Shown: positions 19,452 to 30,056 of the stretch, piece by piece
How positions within the stretch are numbered: position 1 is the stretch's first letter
Layout of the letters: every line of letters starts with the position of its first letter
DNA from: an uncultured Nitrosomonas sp.
Lineage (GTDB): Bacteria > Pseudomonadota > Gammaproteobacteria > Burkholderiales > Nitrosomonadaceae
Length of the DNA: 64,000 nt
Assembly: GCA_949281375.1 (NCBI GenBank)
Contig: CASDLT010000040.1
Span: forward strand, 124,001 to 188,000
Direction of reading: 5' to 3'
Notes under the pieces: generated by a model
The model's input: the letters and a program-made list of their open reading frames with translations, nothing else
The model's database searches: none
Told to the model about the DNA's origin: nothing
Translations under genes and position numbers: made by a program

Positions 19452-22045
19452 ACAGCAGCGAAATACGGCAAAAATTTCTTCAGTTTTTTGAATCGCACGG
19501 TCACGCCGTCGTAGCGTCCAGCCCGCTCGTTCCGAGCAATGATCCCACCCTGTTGTTTACGAATGCCGGGATGGTGCAGTTCAAGGATGTTTTTTTGGGG
19601 CAGGATACAAGGCCTTTTGTACGAGCAGCTAGTTCGCAGCGATGCGTGCGCGCTGGTGGCAAGCATAACGATCTGGAAAATGTCGGTTACACGGCGCGCC
19701 ACCACACTTTTTTTGAAATGCTCGGCAATTTCAGTTTTGGAGATTACTTCAAGCGCAATGCCATTTTGTTTGCCTGGGAATTTTTGACGCAGTCGCTCCA
19801 GATTCCTCGCGAGAAATTATGGGTCACCGTTTACGCAGAAGATGATGAAGCAGCCGATATCTGGCTCAATGAAGTGGGCGTCGACGCCGCTCGTGTGGTG
19901 CGGATAGCGACGATGGATAACTTCTGGCAGATGGGCGACACTGGGCCGTGCGGACCATGTTCTGAAATTTTTTACGATCATGGTCCGGATGTCATGGGCG
20001 GACCACCCGGTTCGGCGGATGCCGATGGCGACCGTTACATCGAGATCTGGAATCTGGTTTTCATGCAATACAACCGCGATAGCGCAGGTACGCTTCATCC
20101 ATTGCCAAAACCATCCGTCGACACAGGTATGGGACTAGAGCGGATTTCCGCGGTCATGCAGCAGGTGCACAGCAACTACGACATTGATTTATTTAAGAGT
20201 CTGATCCAAGCCGCGGCTCGCGTTACGCAAACCCAGAATCTGGCGGATAATTCATTGAAGGTGATTGCCGACCATATCCGCGCCTGCGCTTTCTTGATCA
20301 CCGATGGCGTCATTCCAGGCAGTGAAGGGCGTGGTTATGTATTGCGACGCATCATTCGACGCGCCATTCGCCACGGATATCAGCTGGGATATAAACAACC
20401 ATTCTTTTATCTATTAGTAGAAGATTTAAGTCAGGTAATGGGACAGGCCTATCCTGAGCTGGTGGCGGCCAAAACCCGCGTTGCTGCGGTGTTACAGCAG
20501 GAAGAAGAGCGTTTTGCTGAAACGCTGGAACATGGCATGCAAGTGCTGGAAAGCGCATTGAGCCATGATTCTGCCTTACTCGATGGGGAAACCGTCTTCC
20601 GATTGTACGATACCTTTGGTTTTCCACCCGATCTGACAGCGGATATCGCCCGCGAACGCGGCATTGCGATTGATCATGCCGGATTCGAGCAAGCGATGGA
20701 GCGTCAGCGGGAGCAGGCGCGTGCAGCCAATAAGTTCACGATGCAGGAAGGGATTGAGTATAACGGCGGTCAGACTGTTTTTCACGGCTATGAATCGTTG
20801 CAGCATGACGGACAAGTCGTCGCGATTTACAAGGAAGGCAGTTCGGTCAGCTTCATCGAGGCAGGTGACGAAGCGGTCGTGGTATTGGATCAGACACCAT
20901 TTTATGCCGAATCGGGCGGACAAGTCGGTGACTGCGGCGAATTGCTCGTGGCCAATGGAACGTTTGTGGTGGCAGACACCCAGAAGATCCAGGCTGGTGT
21001 CTTTGGCCACAAAGGAACATTGCGCAGCGGTCGGCTCGTAATCAAGGATGCGGTGCTGGCCAAGGTTAATCCGATCGCCCGTGCCAGCACGGCGAATAAT
21101 CACTCGGCTACGCATTTATTGCATGCTGCATTGCGTAAGGTGCTTGGTACCCATGTGACGCAGAAGGGTTCGCTGGTGGATGCCAATCGTACCCGCTTCG
21201 ATTTTTCCCATCATGCGCCGCTCACGGCTGACGAGATTCGTGAAACCGAGCGTCTAGTTAACGAGCAGATCCGGCACAATTCGGTGGTTGAAGCATCGAC
21301 GATGAAATATGACGACGCGATCAAGCGCGGGGCGATGGCGCTGTTCGGCGAGAAATATTCCGATGTGGTGCGAGTGATCGGCATGGGGGAATTTTCGACC
21401 GAACTGTGCGGCGGTACGCATGTGTCGCAAAGCGGTCAGATCGGATTCTTCAAGATCATCACGGAATCTGGTGTCGCCGCTGGCATTCGTCGCGTTGAAG
21501 CAGTAACGGGTATCGCTGCGGTCGAATATGTGCAGCAACGCGAAGCGCAACTGCTCGAAATCGCGCATGCCTTGAAAGCAAATCCGCAAGAAGTGACCCA
21601 GAAAATTGCTCAGATCATCGACAATGTCCGTCAAACCGAAAAAGAACTCAACCGGCTGAAATCCAAGCTGGCGAATTCGCAAGGCGGCGATCTGGCGGAA
21701 CAGGCGCAGGAAGTTCACGGTGTCAAGATTCTGGCGGCTCATCTGGATGGTGCAGATGCCAAAATTTTGCGCGAAACGCTGGATCAACTGAAAGCTAAAC
21801 TGAAAACCTGCGCAATCGTGTTGAGCAGCGTGGACAATGGCAAAATCACATTGATCGCGGGCGTCAGCAGCGATCTGACGAATCAGGTAAAGGCGGGCGA
21901 GCTGGTCAATTTCGTGGCTCAGCAAGTCGGCGGTAAAGGTGGCGGCCGGCCGGACATGGCGCAGGCGGGTGGAACCCAACCCGAACATCTGCCAGCAGCG
22001 CTGGCAAGTGTCATGAACTGGGTGGGTCAGAAAATGATTTCATGA
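19448..22045 (+). CDS. alaS: Alanyl-tRNA synthetase
   Basis: Charges tRNA-Ala. 865 residues with the class II core ([15 protein letters not shown], the [24 protein letters not shown] motif 1-2 region, GLERISAV motif 3), the editing domain with [11 protein letters not shown] and the zinc-binding CGGTH, and the C-terminal C-Ala domain ending in [15 protein letters not shown]. Full length. Overlaps the upstream gene by 4 bp. Confidence 0.97.
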   Translation: MNSSEIRQKFLQFFESHGHAVVASSPLVPSNDPTLLFTNAGMVQFKDVFLGQDTRPFVRAASSQRCVRAGGKHNDLENVGYTARHHTFFEMLGNFSFGDYFKRNAILFAWEFLTQSLQIPREKLWVTVYAEDDEAADIWLNEVGVDAARVVRIATMDNFWQMGDTGPCGPCSEIFYDHGPDVMGGPPGSADADGDRYIEIWNLVFMQYNRDSAGTLHPLPKPSVDTGMGLERISAVMQQVHSNYDIDLFKSLIQAAARVTQTQNLADNSLKVIADHIRACAFLITDGVIPGSEGRGYVLRRIIRRAIRHGYQLGYKQPFFYLLVEDLSQVMGQAYPELVAAKTRVAAVLQQEEERFAETLEHGMQVLESALSHDSALLDGETVFRLYDTFGFPPDLTADIARERGIAIDHAGFEQAMERQREQARAANKFTMQEGIEYNGGQTVFHGYESLQHDGQVVAIYKEGSSVSFIEAGDEAVVVLDQTPFYAESGGQVGDCGELLVANGTFVVADTQKIQAGVFGHKGTLRSGRLVIKDAVLAKVNPIARASTANNHSATHLLHAALRKVLGTHVTQKGSLVDANRTRFDFSHHAPLTADEIRETERLVNEQIRHNSVVEASTMKYDDAIKRGAMALFGEKYSDVVRVIGMGEFSTELCGGTHVSQSGQIGFFKIITESGVAAGIRRVEAVTGIAAVEYVQQREAQLLEIAHALKANPQEVTQKIAQIIDNVRQTEKELNRLKSKLANSQGGDLAEQAQEVHGVKILAAHLDGADAKILRETLDQLKAKLKTCAIVLSSVDNGKITLIAGVSSDLTNQVKAGELVNFVAQQVGGKGGGRPDMAQAGGTQPEHLPAALASVMNWVGQKMIS

Positions 22046-22276
22046 TCATTTAAGCCGTGCATCATCCTTGCCTCAGCGAGGCCGCTCCATAACGGTTCAG
22101 AGTGGGCACTCTCGCGCTTCAGTAACTGAGAACGCATCGTGCATCAGAATTTCTGACGCTGTCTTCTGATTATTATGGGTGCCCACCTGAGCCGCTCCGG
22201 TTGCGGGAGACGCATTAACGCGGTTTTGATCATGAGTTTCTCCGTCCGCTCAATGGATCGATTAAATGTATTATCC
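22046..22276. other. Intergenic stretch after alaS
   Basis: No gene and no convincing terminator were found. It ends at a dispersed MITE-like repeat. A minus-strand open frame here is a by-product of the repeat. Confidence 0.3.
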
Positions 22277-22426
22277 AAGAAAATGCTGATTAATTCTGCG
22301 AAGGAGATGAGGTGCAAAGCGCGTGGAACGCAGCAACCAAGAACTATCGGTACGATAGGCGAGGGGGGCGATAGCCGCACAACGAAGCGATTCGCTCGTG
22401 TAGCGAATTAATTAGTGCTTCCCTAA
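22277..22426 (+). repeat. MITE-like dispersed repeat, copy A
   Basis: About 150 bp. Left end AAATGCTGATTAATT (22281-22295), internal segments GAACGCAGCAACC and a GAAGCGATTCGCTCG hairpin, right end GCGAATTAATTAGTGCTT, CCCTAAC. Ends are inverted repeats of each other with a few mismatches. The same element occurs at 30835, 40074 (inverted), 60710 (short) and, decayed, at 37925. Confidence 0.8.
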
Positions 22427-22465
22427 CTGAGTCCATCAGCATTCCATCACTGTGAGGAGAGTAAA

Positions 22466-22798
22466 ATTAATCCTGTTCTTAATGCTATGCTGGCCTATAT
22501 GCTCGTTCTGGGGCTGACCGGGTGCGGAACTATCGATACAGTAATTCGGGGGGATTCGGTCACCCGGCAGAATCTCAATCACGTGAAATCACCTTGTGCA
22601 ACCATTCCGCGGATCTACAGTGGCGTTATCTACGATATGTGTTTATTACGTGGAAAGCCTTCGCGTGCAGCGTTGTGGCTGGGGCCAGGACCCGAATTGA
22701 TGCTCGTGGACTTGGCATTGTCCGGTGTACTCGATACGGCCGCTTTACCTTACACTATCTTTGGACAAATCAGGGAAGGTTCAATTGAACGTAGATGA
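22466..22798 (+). CDS. YceK/YidQ-family small lipoprotein, possible ATT start
   Basis: Small outer-membrane-type lipoprotein: lipobox LTGC, then CGTIDTVIRGDS and the family end DLALSGVLDTAALPYTIFGQ. The first ATG (22487) leaves only 12 residues before the Cys, no basic residue and no ribosome-binding site. An ATT at 22466 lies 6 bases after a strong GAGGAG (22454-22459) and gives a 19-residue signal sequence, so it is taken as the start; this remains uncertain. Function of the family is unknown. Confidence 0.7.
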   Translation: MNPVLNAMLAYMLVLGLTGCGTIDTVIRGDSVTRQNLNHVKSPCATIPRIYSGVIYDMCLLRGKPSRAALWLGPGPELMLVDLALSGVLDTAALPYTIFGQIREGSIERR

Positions 22799-22899
22799 AG
22801 AATTGATCTGTTAGAATCCCGCTACTGAGATATATACGATCGATAGTACTCTCAACGATCGCTGTTTACCCCTGCAACACATAACCGCACACAGACTCG

Positions 22900-25512
22900 A
22901 TGAGCCTCCAAAAAAACGCGCATACCCCGATGATGCAGCAGTACTTGCGCATCAAGGCAGAGCATCCGGACAAGTTGATGTTTTATCGGATGGGGGATTT
23001 TTATGAGTTGTTTTATGGTGATGCGGAGAAAGCTGCGAAACTGCTGGGAATCACGTTGACGCAGCGTGGCGCGTCGGCGGGGGAGCCTATCAAAATGGCT
23101 GGGGTTCCCTATCATGCCGCAGAACAATATCTGGCCAAGCTCGTCAGGGCCGGGGAATCCATTGCCATCTGCGAACAGGTCGGTGATCCCGCTGCCAGCA
23201 AGGGGCCTGTGGCTCGTAAAGTGATGCGCATCATCACCCCGGGCACACTGACGGATGCTGCATTGCTCGAGGATAAGCGCGATTGCCTGTTGCTGGCGCT
23301 CACGCAGCATGACTCGACGCTGGGGTTGGCCTGGCTGAACCTCGCGGCTGGGCAAATGCGCGTGATGGAAGCATTGCCGCAGCATCTGCTAAGCGAGCTG
23401 GAACGTCTGCAGCCGGCTGAGATTTTAGTGCCTGAGACGCTGGCGTTACCCGAGCTTCAGCAAAAGAACTGGGCATTGAAGCGCCTGCCGGTGTGGCAAT
23501 TCGACCGGGATAGCGCAATCAACGGGTTGACGCGGCAATTTGAGACACATGACCTGGCAGGATTTGGTTGTGATGATCTGCCCATCGCGTTGTGCGCTGC
23601 GGGAGCATTATTGGAATATACCCGCCTGACGCAGAGTTCTGCAGTTCTGCATATCACATCATTGCAGGCAGAGCGGCAAAGTTTGTACGTGCGCATGGAT
23701 GCCGCCACGCGCCGCAATCTGGAAATATCGGAAACCATCCGCGGCGAGCGCTCGCCCACGCTGCTGTCCTTGCTCGATACTTGTTCGACCAGCATGGGCA
23801 GCCGGTTATTACATGTCTGGCTGCACCATCCCTTACGCGATCGAACTGTTATCCAGCAGCGACTCGATAGTGTCACGGCATTGATCGGAGAAAACCGGGA
23901 GGAACATTACTCAGCCGTGAGCAGATTATTGCGGCAATGCATCGATATCGAACGGGTCACTGCACGGATCGCCCTCAGATCGGCGCGCCCGAGAGACTTG
24001 TCTGGCCTGCGCGATAGCTTGCAAGTGCTGCCGGATCTGATGCAGGCCGTGGCCTCTTGCGATACTGAGAAAATCCGCCAGTTGACTGAGGCGATGCGCA
24101 TTCCCTCCGCATTGGAGACTTTGTTGCGCAACGCACTGCTGCTGGAGCCTGGAGTGGTGCTGCGTGAAGGCAATGTGATCGCCGATGGCTACGATGCCGA
24201 GCTTGACGAATTGCGAGCGTTGCACAGCAATTGCGGAGAATTCTTGCTGCAACTCGAGCTACGCGAAAAAGCACGCACTGGCATTCCGAATCTGAAGGTG
24301 GAATATAACCGCGTGCATGGTTTCTATATCGAAGTCACGCATGCGCATGGCGATAAAATTCCCGAGGATTACCGACGCAGGCAAACGTTGAAAAGTGCTG
24401 AACGATATATTACGCCTGAATTAAAGACGTTTGAAGACAAGGCATTATCTGCCCAGGATCAAGCTCTGGCGCGGGAGAAATATTTATATGAGGGGCTGCT
24501 CGATAAACTCGGGCAGTACATCCTTGCTTTGCAGGGGTTGGCAGCGAGCATAGCGGAGCTTGATGTGTTGTGTGCTTTTGCCGAGCGTGCCCAGGCGCTG
24601 GATTATGCAGCGCCGCAGTTTACGGATGAGCGTATTCTGATGATCGACACTGGCCGTCATCCAGTGGTGGAACGGCAGGTGGAAAATTTTGTTGCCAATG
24701 ATGTTCAGCTAGGCGCCCAGATGACTGGTAAACCACAGATGCTGTTGATTACTGGTCCAAACATGGGCGGCAAATCGACGTATATGCGGCAAACTGCGCT
24801 GATCGCATTGCTGGCGCATTGCGGTAGTTACGTGCCTGCAAAAAATGTCTGCATGGGGGTGCTGGATCAAATCTTCACTCGAATTGGCGCAGCAGATGAT
24901 CTCGCCAGCGGACGTTCGACATTCATGGTCGAAATGACCGAGACCGCCAATATTCTGCATAACGCCACTTCCCGAAGCCTGGTGTTGATGGACGAGGTCG
25001 GGCGCGGCACCTCCACCTTTGACGGACTGGCGCTGGCGCTTGCCATTGCACGGCATCTGGTGAGCATGAATCGAAGCTTTGCATTGTTTGCAACACATTA
25101 CTTTGAACTTACCAAGCTGGCTGACGAATTCAAATCCATCTGCAACGTTCATTTGGATGCGGTGGAATACAAGCACCGCATTGTTTTCCTGCATAAAGTC
25201 AATCCCGGGCCTGCCAGTCAGAGCTATGGTTTACAGGTGGCCGCGCTCGCCGGGGTTCCGGAATCGGTGATCACGCTTGCCAAGAAACAGTTGATTCGCC
25301 TGGAACAGGAAAATATTGCCCGGCAATCTCAGATGGATCTATTTGCAGTGCCGGTACCCGAGTCTGAGCCTGAGTTCACGGAAAATAAACCGCATCTCGA
25401 TCCGGTCACTGCGATGCTGAACGAGCTGTCGCCGGATGAGCTTACGCCACGGCAAGCGCTTGAACAGTTATATGCTTTGAAAAAACTTCTGGATAGTGTA
25501 GATGATCGCTGA
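22900..25512 (+). CDS. mutS: DNA mismatch repair protein MutS
   Basis: Mismatch-recognition ATPase. 870 residues: N-terminal mismatch-binding domain with [14 protein letters not shown] (the Phe-x-Glu motif), connector, lever and clamp domains, Walker [14 protein letters not shown], Walker [17 protein letters not shown] and the ATHYFELT signature, and a C-terminal helix-turn-helix tail. Length normal. slyD follows convergently after 21 bp. Confidence 0.97.
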   Translation: MSLQKNAHTPMMQQYLRIKAEHPDKLMFYRMGDFYELFYGDAEKAAKLLGITLTQRGASAGEPIKMAGVPYHAAEQYLAKLVRAGESIAICEQVGDPAASKGPVARKVMRIITPGTLTDAALLEDKRDCLLLALTQHDSTLGLAWLNLAAGQMRVMEALPQHLLSELERLQPAEILVPETLALPELQQKNWALKRLPVWQFDRDSAINGLTRQFETHDLAGFGCDDLPIALCAAGALLEYTRLTQSSAVLHITSLQAERQSLYVRMDAATRRNLEISETIRGERSPTLLSLLDTCSTSMGSRLLHVWLHHPLRDRTVIQQRLDSVTALIGENREEHYSAVSRLLRQCIDIERVTARIALRSARPRDLSGLRDSLQVLPDLMQAVASCDTEKIRQLTEAMRIPSALETLLRNALLLEPGVVLREGNVIADGYDAELDELRALHSNCGEFLLQLELREKARTGIPNLKVEYNRVHGFYIEVTHAHGDKIPEDYRRRQTLKSAERYITPELKTFEDKALSAQDQALAREKYLYEGLLDKLGQYILALQGLAASIAELDVLCAFAERAQALDYAAPQFTDERILMIDTGRHPVVERQVENFVANDVQLGAQMTGKPQMLLITGPNMGGKSTYMRQTALIALLAHCGSYVPAKNVCMGVLDQIFTRIGAADDLASGRSTFMVEMTETANILHNATSRSLVLMDEVGRGTSTFDGLALALAIARHLVSMNRSFALFATHYFELTKLADEFKSICNVHLDAVEYKHRIVFLHKVNPGPASQSYGLQVAALAGVPESVITLAKKQLIRLEQENIARQSQMDLFAVPVPESEPEFTENKPHLDPVTAMLNELSPDELTPRQALEQLYALKKLLDSVDDR

Positions 25513-25533
25513 CGGACGGTTAAATGGACAGGT

Positions 25534-26013
25534 TTAATGGTGATGATCGTGGGGGCCATGCACATGCTGATGCGAAATTTCTTCGGGTGTCGCGTCGCGC
25601 ACATCGGTTACTGTGCAGGCAAAGATCAGTTTCATGCCTGCAAACGGGTGATTCCCGTCGACGATCACTGAATCATCGGTTACATCGGTCACTTTATAAA
25701 TGACCACATCATTGGACCCTTCGACGCCGCCTTCAAAATGCATGCCTACCGTCACATTCTGTGGAAATGAATTGCGCGGTTCTACGCGGATCAATTCAGC
25801 GTCATATTCACCGAAAGTATCTTCCGGTTCCATGGGCACCGAGCAAGTAAAACCAATTTCCATGTCATGCAATGCCTCTTCAATCATCGGAAAAATACCG
25901 CCATAACCGCCATGCAAATAGCTGATCGGCGCTTCGGTTTTTTCCAAGACGTTGCCGGTGGCGTCCGTTAGTTCATAGTTAATTGAGACTACACTGTTTT
26001 TCTTGATGCGCAT
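25534..26013 (-). CDS. slyD: FKBP-type peptidyl-prolyl isomerase, SlyD-like, His-rich tail
   Basis: Cis-trans prolyl isomerase and chaperone. 159 residues: FKBP half (MRIKKNSVVSINYEL...LHGGYGGIFP...AL), the inserted flap (IF) domain with NHPFAG motif returning to the FKBP strand, and a C-terminal tail rich in His (SHQHVHGPHDHHH), which in SlyD binds nickel and other metals for hydrogenase/urease maturation. Convergent with mutS. Confidence 0.93.
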   Translation of the reverse strand: MRIKKNSVVSINYELTDATGNVLEKTEAPISYLHGGYGGIFPMIEEALHDMEIGFTCSVPMEPEDTFGEYDAELIRVEPRNSFPQNVTVGMHFEGGVEGSNDVVIYKVTDVTDDSVIVDGNHPFAGMKLIFACTVTDVRDATPEEISHQHVHGPHDHHH

Positions 26014-26210
26014 GATGAAACCTTCTATTAATCAATCAAAAATAATTGCACACGATAGTCGTTCGAATATCAATATTCAACTAAGTTCAGGCCATTATAC
26101 GCATAAAGTGCTTTTCCGTTGCTCCTAAATGGTTTTTGCGGGAGTGATTTCCGAGGCGATAACAACAGGGATCTTTTCAATCTCTTCTCTTCTGAAACAA
26201 GGGTTTTGCA

Positions 26211-26239
26211 TTGACGGGCGCCGTGATAATCTCTATACA
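26211..26239 (+). promoter_or_regulatory. Sigma-70 promoter for the MazG-like gene
   Basis: TTGACG (26211-26216), a 17-bp spacer and TATACA (26234-26239). Transcription would start near 26246, about 110 bases before the ATG at 26359. Confidence 0.6.
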
Positions 26240-26358
26240 GGCAATTTTCAAAGCACACCGCTGTTTTTTGTGCTTGTTTCAAAACCGGGAGTCTCTCTGT
26301 ACGGTCATCGTTATGAATCAATTTGAAATCTAGGGTTGGACAATCTGTGGAGATAAAA

Positions 26359-26802
26359 ATGAACGAGTTAATGAAAAAAATCATTGCAGTGGAACAGGAA
26401 AAAAATTCAAGCAAAAAATTTGACCCCACCGTTAGGGTTCTGAAGCTTGTCTCATCAGCAGGAAAACTGTCGCGGACGATAGCTGCTAGAGAAGATTGCA
26501 GAAATGATGCTGGTCACTGCATCATCGACATATTGATTCTTTCGGTGATCAATAACCGTAGCATCGAACAATTCCTGACGGGATCAAACCTGGCAAATAT
26601 TGATGAAAGTCATGATACCGTCACGAGTTATATGTATGAACTTTGGCAAGCCCTTGGCACGTTATCCACTGCGATTACATCGGGCGATGACTATCGATCC
26701 ATCTTGGATGATATGCTGATCATCCTGGCTGGAATAGCGAGATTCTCAAATTACTCTCTTGAAGAATGCGTCGAGATCGCGAATCATGATTTGAGTCATT
26801 GA
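26359..26802 (+). CDS. MazG-like all-alpha NTP-pyrophosphatase-like protein
   Basis: 147 residues, all helical. The four-helix layout and the phrases VLKLVSSAGKLSRTIAARED, DIDILILSVINNRSIEQF-like central region and ILAGIARFSNYSLEECVEIA resemble MazG-like house-cleaning NTP pyrophosphohydrolases, but a clear full EExxE...ExxD metal site is not seen, so activity is doubtful. Start at 26359 follows GGAGATAAAA; a longer in-frame start at 26323 lacks a ribosome-binding site. Stands alone with its own promoter. Confidence 0.55.
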   Translation: MNELMKKIIAVEQEKNSSKKFDPTVRVLKLVSSAGKLSRTIAAREDCRNDAGHCIIDILILSVINNRSIEQFLTGSNLANIDESHDTVTSYMYELWQALGTLSTAITSGDDYRSILDDMLIILAGIARFSNYSLEECVEIANHDLSH

Positions 26803-27203
26803 AACGACTGCTGGATGGCTTGCTGATGAAAATGATGCGGCCCTCCACGCGTTGGTTTTTGCTTGAAGTCATGTACCTCATCTTCTGTACTTCACCTTGA
26901 GTCATGGTCCAGTTCTCACCGGTAGCCACTCATCTTTAACGTATTAGGTCGCTCCTTTCCCGTAAGTTTGCCTGAGCGGCATGACGGTAACTTTCGATTC
27001 CATCTTCGTTGACCAGGCTGCGCTTGCTGCTCTCTCGATGCTTCAACCAATGGCAGAGGTGAATTCAGAAGGCTATTCATGCCTTTCTTTTGGGTTCAAA
27101 CGCCATCCCCCAGGAAATGTGACCTTGCGAACCGACTGATATTTTTTTATTCGATACATTGATTGCTCGACTGTTTTCACTAACTAAACTTGAGATTATA
27201 AAA
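26803..27203. other. Intergenic stretch with possible gene remnants
   Basis: No intact gene is supported. On the minus strand there are two short frames in succession (about 26944-27055, and 26750-26929 beginning near a GTG) that read like protein (HWLKHRESSKRSLVNEDG; GENWTMTQGEVQKMRYM) but are broken by stops. They may be decayed genes; identity unknown. Confidence 0.35.
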
Positions 27204-27506
27204 ATGGATAAATTAAATAAAAATCGTGCATTGATACTCATCATGGCTTCAATGATTGTAGTTTTTTCTACTGCGTGTTCTGGGGGCACGAGCCCCAGTG
27301 CCGAAAGAGAAGCTGACCGCCTGGAAAATAAAGCCGACCAAATCAGAAAAGAAGATGAACAGATTCGTAAAGCAAATGAAAAAGCTGGAGAAGCAGTAGC
27401 GGATAAGAAAGAACAAGAAGCTAAACAATTAAGAGATTCTGCTGAAAAAAGAGCCGACCAGATCGAGGATGATGCCGATAGAATCAGAAAAGCAACGGAA
27501 AAATAG
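27204..27506 (+). CDS. Small lipoprotein with charged heptad repeats
   Basis: 100 residues. Lipoprotein signal MDKLNKNRALILIMASMIV followed by lipobox STAC, then a highly charged helical region with repeated ADQIR/AD-x-IRK units (ADRLENKADQIRKEDEQIR, EKRADQIEDDADRIRKA). Looks like an Lpp- or YgdI-like coiled coil anchored to a membrane. Start chosen at 27204, where the signal begins. It opens a three-gene run of small envelope proteins. Confidence 0.75.
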   Translation: MDKLNKNRALILIMASMIVVFSTACSGGTSPSAEREADRLENKADQIRKEDEQIRKANEKAGEAVADKKEQEAKQLRDSAEKRADQIEDDADRIRKATEK

Positions 27507-27584
27507 ATAATTTTCGATTTTAAGTCGATCTCGATGTCAATGTGTTCTCGCAGGCTTGGGGTATTAATTAGCGGAGGTAATTGG

Positions 27585-27923
27585 ATGAAATCATTTAATT
27601 TGTTTTTTGGCATTCTACTCTTCAGTATGTTTTCTTCACATGTCATTGCGCAAAACGACTCATTAAAAAATGCAGTTTCACATGCAGAAGAAGCAGTCAA
27701 CGCAGTGACCGGAAAAGAAATATCAGTTCACGCAAACGCAGCTAAAACTGCGGCGTTAGAGGCGAAAAAAGACGGTAATTTCTCGGATGATGCCAAGTAT
27801 CATCTTGAAGCAGGAATTATCAGTTTGGAACGGGTCATTGAACGCGGTGACAGCGGAGCTGTAGAGGAAGCGCATAAACAAGCGAACGATGCGCTTAAGC
27901 ATTTCAAGGAAATCAGTAAGTAA
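27585..27923 (+). CDS. Periplasmic SmbP-like small metal-binding protein
   Basis: 112 residues with a signal peptide ending HVIAQ. The mature part consists of short helical repeats of the type AVSHAEEAVNAV, HLEAGIISLERVIERG, EEAHKQANDALKHFKE, matching the layout of SmbP from Nitrosomonas europaea, a copper-binding four-helix protein. This copy has fewer histidines (about five) than SmbP, so its metal capacity may be lower. Start at 27585 follows GCGGAGG. Confidence 0.75.
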   Translation: MKSFNLFFGILLFSMFSSHVIAQNDSLKNAVSHAEEAVNAVTGKEISVHANAAKTAALEAKKDGNFSDDAKYHLEAGIISLERVIERGDSGAVEEAHKQANDALKHFKEISK

Positions 27924-28023
27924 TCGAGCAACAAGATGAATTGATAAAAGCAGGTTCGTGGATATGTGCCGCATTGATGGGCATGAATTCATGATTTTAA
28001 ACATTTACGTGAGGAGCTGGCTT

Positions 28024-28377
28024 ATGGAAACAGCAGAAAAAACATCAAAAACAAAGAATGCTTCGGGATTAGATAAAGCCTCCCACTTGGCTCATGAAGC
28101 CATTGACAACACCACGCTTGCAACATATGAAGTGGCCAACACCATTGTCGATAAAGGCGATGAATTAAGCGAAGCGGCCCATGAGACTGTGGACAAGATC
28201 ACAACGACCGCACAGCAGACGTATGACAGAATGATTGACAAAAAGGATCGGCTGAGGAATGCCGAACAACAGCTCCTGGAGACATATTCCACGTATATAC
28301 GTCAAAACCCGATTACGTCAGTGGGTATCGCAGCGGGAGTAGGGTTTTTGTTAAGTAAGTTATTCAATAATCGTTAA
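28024..28377 (+). CDS. DUF883/ElaB-YqjD-type inner-membrane protein
   Basis: 117 residues: a hydrophilic helical N-terminal region (KTKNASGLDKASHLAHEAID...) and a C-terminal amphipathic/transmembrane anchor YIRQNPITSVGIAAGVGFLLS followed by basic residues. E. coli members bind ribosomes and hold them at the membrane in stationary phase. Start 28024 follows GAGGAG. Third gene of the 27.2-28.4 kb run. Confidence 0.85.
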   Translation: METAEKTSKTKNASGLDKASHLAHEAIDNTTLATYEVANTIVDKGDELSEAAHETVDKITTTAQQTYDRMIDKKDRLRNAEQQLLETYSTYIRQNPITSVGIAAGVGFLLSKLFNNR

Positions 28378-28484
28378 ATATTCTTTTTTGGCGATTAATG
28401 GCCGGGATGTTTCATTATGAGCTTGAGAATTTCTGGCATAAGTGAAACGTCAATTCAACCTGGATTCTGAATGAAAGGTTTTTT

Positions 28485-28524
28485 TTCGATCAGGGCATGC
28501 CGATTCATTGACTCCCTGATCGAA
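28485..28524. other. 11-bp perfect inverted repeat after the tyrosinase gene
   Basis: TTCGATCAGGG (28485-28495) and CCCTGATCGAA (28514-28524) around an 18-base loop. It lies between convergent genes. T-runs lie on the plus-strand upstream side, so it is not a textbook terminator in either direction. Confidence 0.5.
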
Positions 28525-28544
28525 TTCTATCGATTCAAGAGTCT

Positions 28545-30026
28545 TCAATTACCCCGAATTATTCGAATACTGTAAGCTCCTATTCCAATTGGCGAATAAT
28601 GCCTGACGCGCGCAAAATATTCACCTGGTGACAGCGGGCGGCGAATGCGGGCATTGAAGGAATCACCCCCATCGTCGTCGCTGCCAATTTCCGGAATCTG
28701 GCTGTTCGGGCCGTGCAAGCTCATGACCGTATCGGTTGCTCCACTGGTTTCGATCGTGTACGTATCCTCAGCGGTGACGGTAAACCGGTAGACGTCGCTT
28801 TCATTGGCTGCAGAAAGAGTCGCATTGATACTCACGCCATCAAGGGTTAGTTCAGGGATCGGATTGGGATTTGCGCCGTCCGCGCGAACGGCGATAGCGT
28901 AATTTCCGGTGGCATTCGGACTGAACAGGCGAATGCGCAGATAATACGTTCCTGCGGATAACGTACGCGTGATTTGAGAATTGAAATTTTCGCCAGCGTC
29001 GTCATCTGATGCAACTTCGAGGTTGGCATCGTTCGGGCCGAATAGCGTCATGAATGTATCGGATGGGCCGGCTGTAGCCATCGTATGCGCTCCGAATGCC
29101 GGAACATCGAACCGGAAAACATCGACTTCGCCCGCTGTGGCGATATCTGCTTGGGTCGGGGCGGCACCAACGATCAGCACGGTGGGCTGAGGTTGCGGTT
29201 GAGGTGTTGCGTCATCGTATACAATCCCCAAGGCGACGCTATCGAGCACATCGATTGGTCGCGAACCGACTGGCCCTGATGGCGTATTATTCATGAGATC
29301 GGTCAAATTTTGTCCAAACGGACCGCCGGTGGCAGGTAAATAGCCTTGAGTCGGGAATCGCAGTTGCCATTCATGCCAGATCTTATCCACCATGCTGTGA
29401 TGCATGAAGAATACCGGATCATTCGGAGAGGTCATCGGCAACATCGAACCGCCGACCCAGACATGGCCTCGATTGTGCAGATTGGGTCCGGTCCAGCCTT
29501 CCACTTGATTGCGGAAACTGGGATTACTGTTCATATCCCAGGGTGATCGGTCATACGGTGTGACCGCGATGACTTGATTGATTTCCGTTTGTGTAGGCAA
29601 GTTTGAGAAGCCGTTTTGCCCGAACTCGCGCATCAGAGGCCCTGACGAGACTCCACTAGCATTGATGATGCTCCATTGGCCGGCGCGGAATGGCCCGGTG
29701 CGAACGACTCCACTTGCATCACCATTGCCGCCCAGCAGATCATCATTCCACATCGAGGCAGTGCTTCCGCCGGATGGCCAATTCCAATAGGGTATGCCGA
29801 GATTCGGATTGCCTGAAACGCGCTGCAGCTCACGTTCCAGGTCGAAAATAAAGCGGCGGTGCCAGGGCAAAAAAGCCGGGCAGCGGTGAATGGCGTTCAT
29901 GATGGCATTTGCGTGCCTGAGAACGAATTGGTCATAGACGCCTTCGGCCTTCAAGGCGAGAATGGCGGCAACGAATTCAGCCCGTTCAGCAGCGGTCAAG
30001 GTATTTGCGTCTTTACGGATAGCCAT
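28545..30026 (-). CDS. Tyrosinase with two C-terminal PPC-type beta domains
   Basis: Type 3 copper oxidase expected to hydroxylate phenols and oxidise catechols with O2. 493 residues. CuA ligands are His38, His47 and His56 (RHANA, AIHRC, PWHRR); CuB ligands His184, His188 and His210 (NLHNRGH, FMHHSMVDKIW). After about residue 280 there are two tandem beta domains of the bacterial pre-peptidase C-terminal type, each ending in a Y(Y/F)xR-type strand (GTYYLRIR, GEYFARVR). No signal peptide is visible, which is odd because PPC domains normally occur in exported proteins. A 71-aa gene lies 30 bp upstream. Confidence 0.9.
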   Translation of the reverse strand: MAIRKDANTLTAAERAEFVAAILALKAEGVYDQFVLRHANAIMNAIHRCPAFLPWHRRFIFDLERELQRVSGNPNLGIPYWNWPSGGSTASMWNDDLLGGNGDASGVVRTGPFRAGQWSIINASGVSSGPLMREFGQNGFSNLPTQTEINQVIAVTPYDRSPWDMNSNPSFRNQVEGWTGPNLHNRGHVWVGGSMLPMTSPNDPVFFMHHSMVDKIWHEWQLRFPTQGYLPATGGPFGQNLTDLMNNTPSGPVGSRPIDVLDSVALGIVYDDATPQPQPQPTVLIVGAAPTQADIATAGEVDVFRFDVPAFGAHTMATAGPSDTFMTLFGPNDANLEVASDDDAGENFNSQITRTLSAGTYYLRIRLFSPNATGNYAIAVRADGANPNPIPELTLDGVSINATLSAANESDVYRFTVTAEDTYTIETSGATDTVMSLHGPNSQIPEIGSDDDGGDSFNARIRRPLSPGEYFARVRHYSPIGIGAYSIRIIRGN

Positions 30027-30056
30027 GAAGATTTCCTCCCGATCAATTGCAATGAA

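Noticed and set aside
22144-22380. Minus-strand frame spanning repeat copy A
   Set aside because: Most of its sequence is the repeat read in reverse.
27077-27700. 207-residue minus-strand open frame across the small lipoprotein and SmbP-like genes
   Set aside because: It is antisense to two genes with signal peptides and ribosome-binding sites; its own composition is Ser/Phe-rich as expected of an antisense frame.
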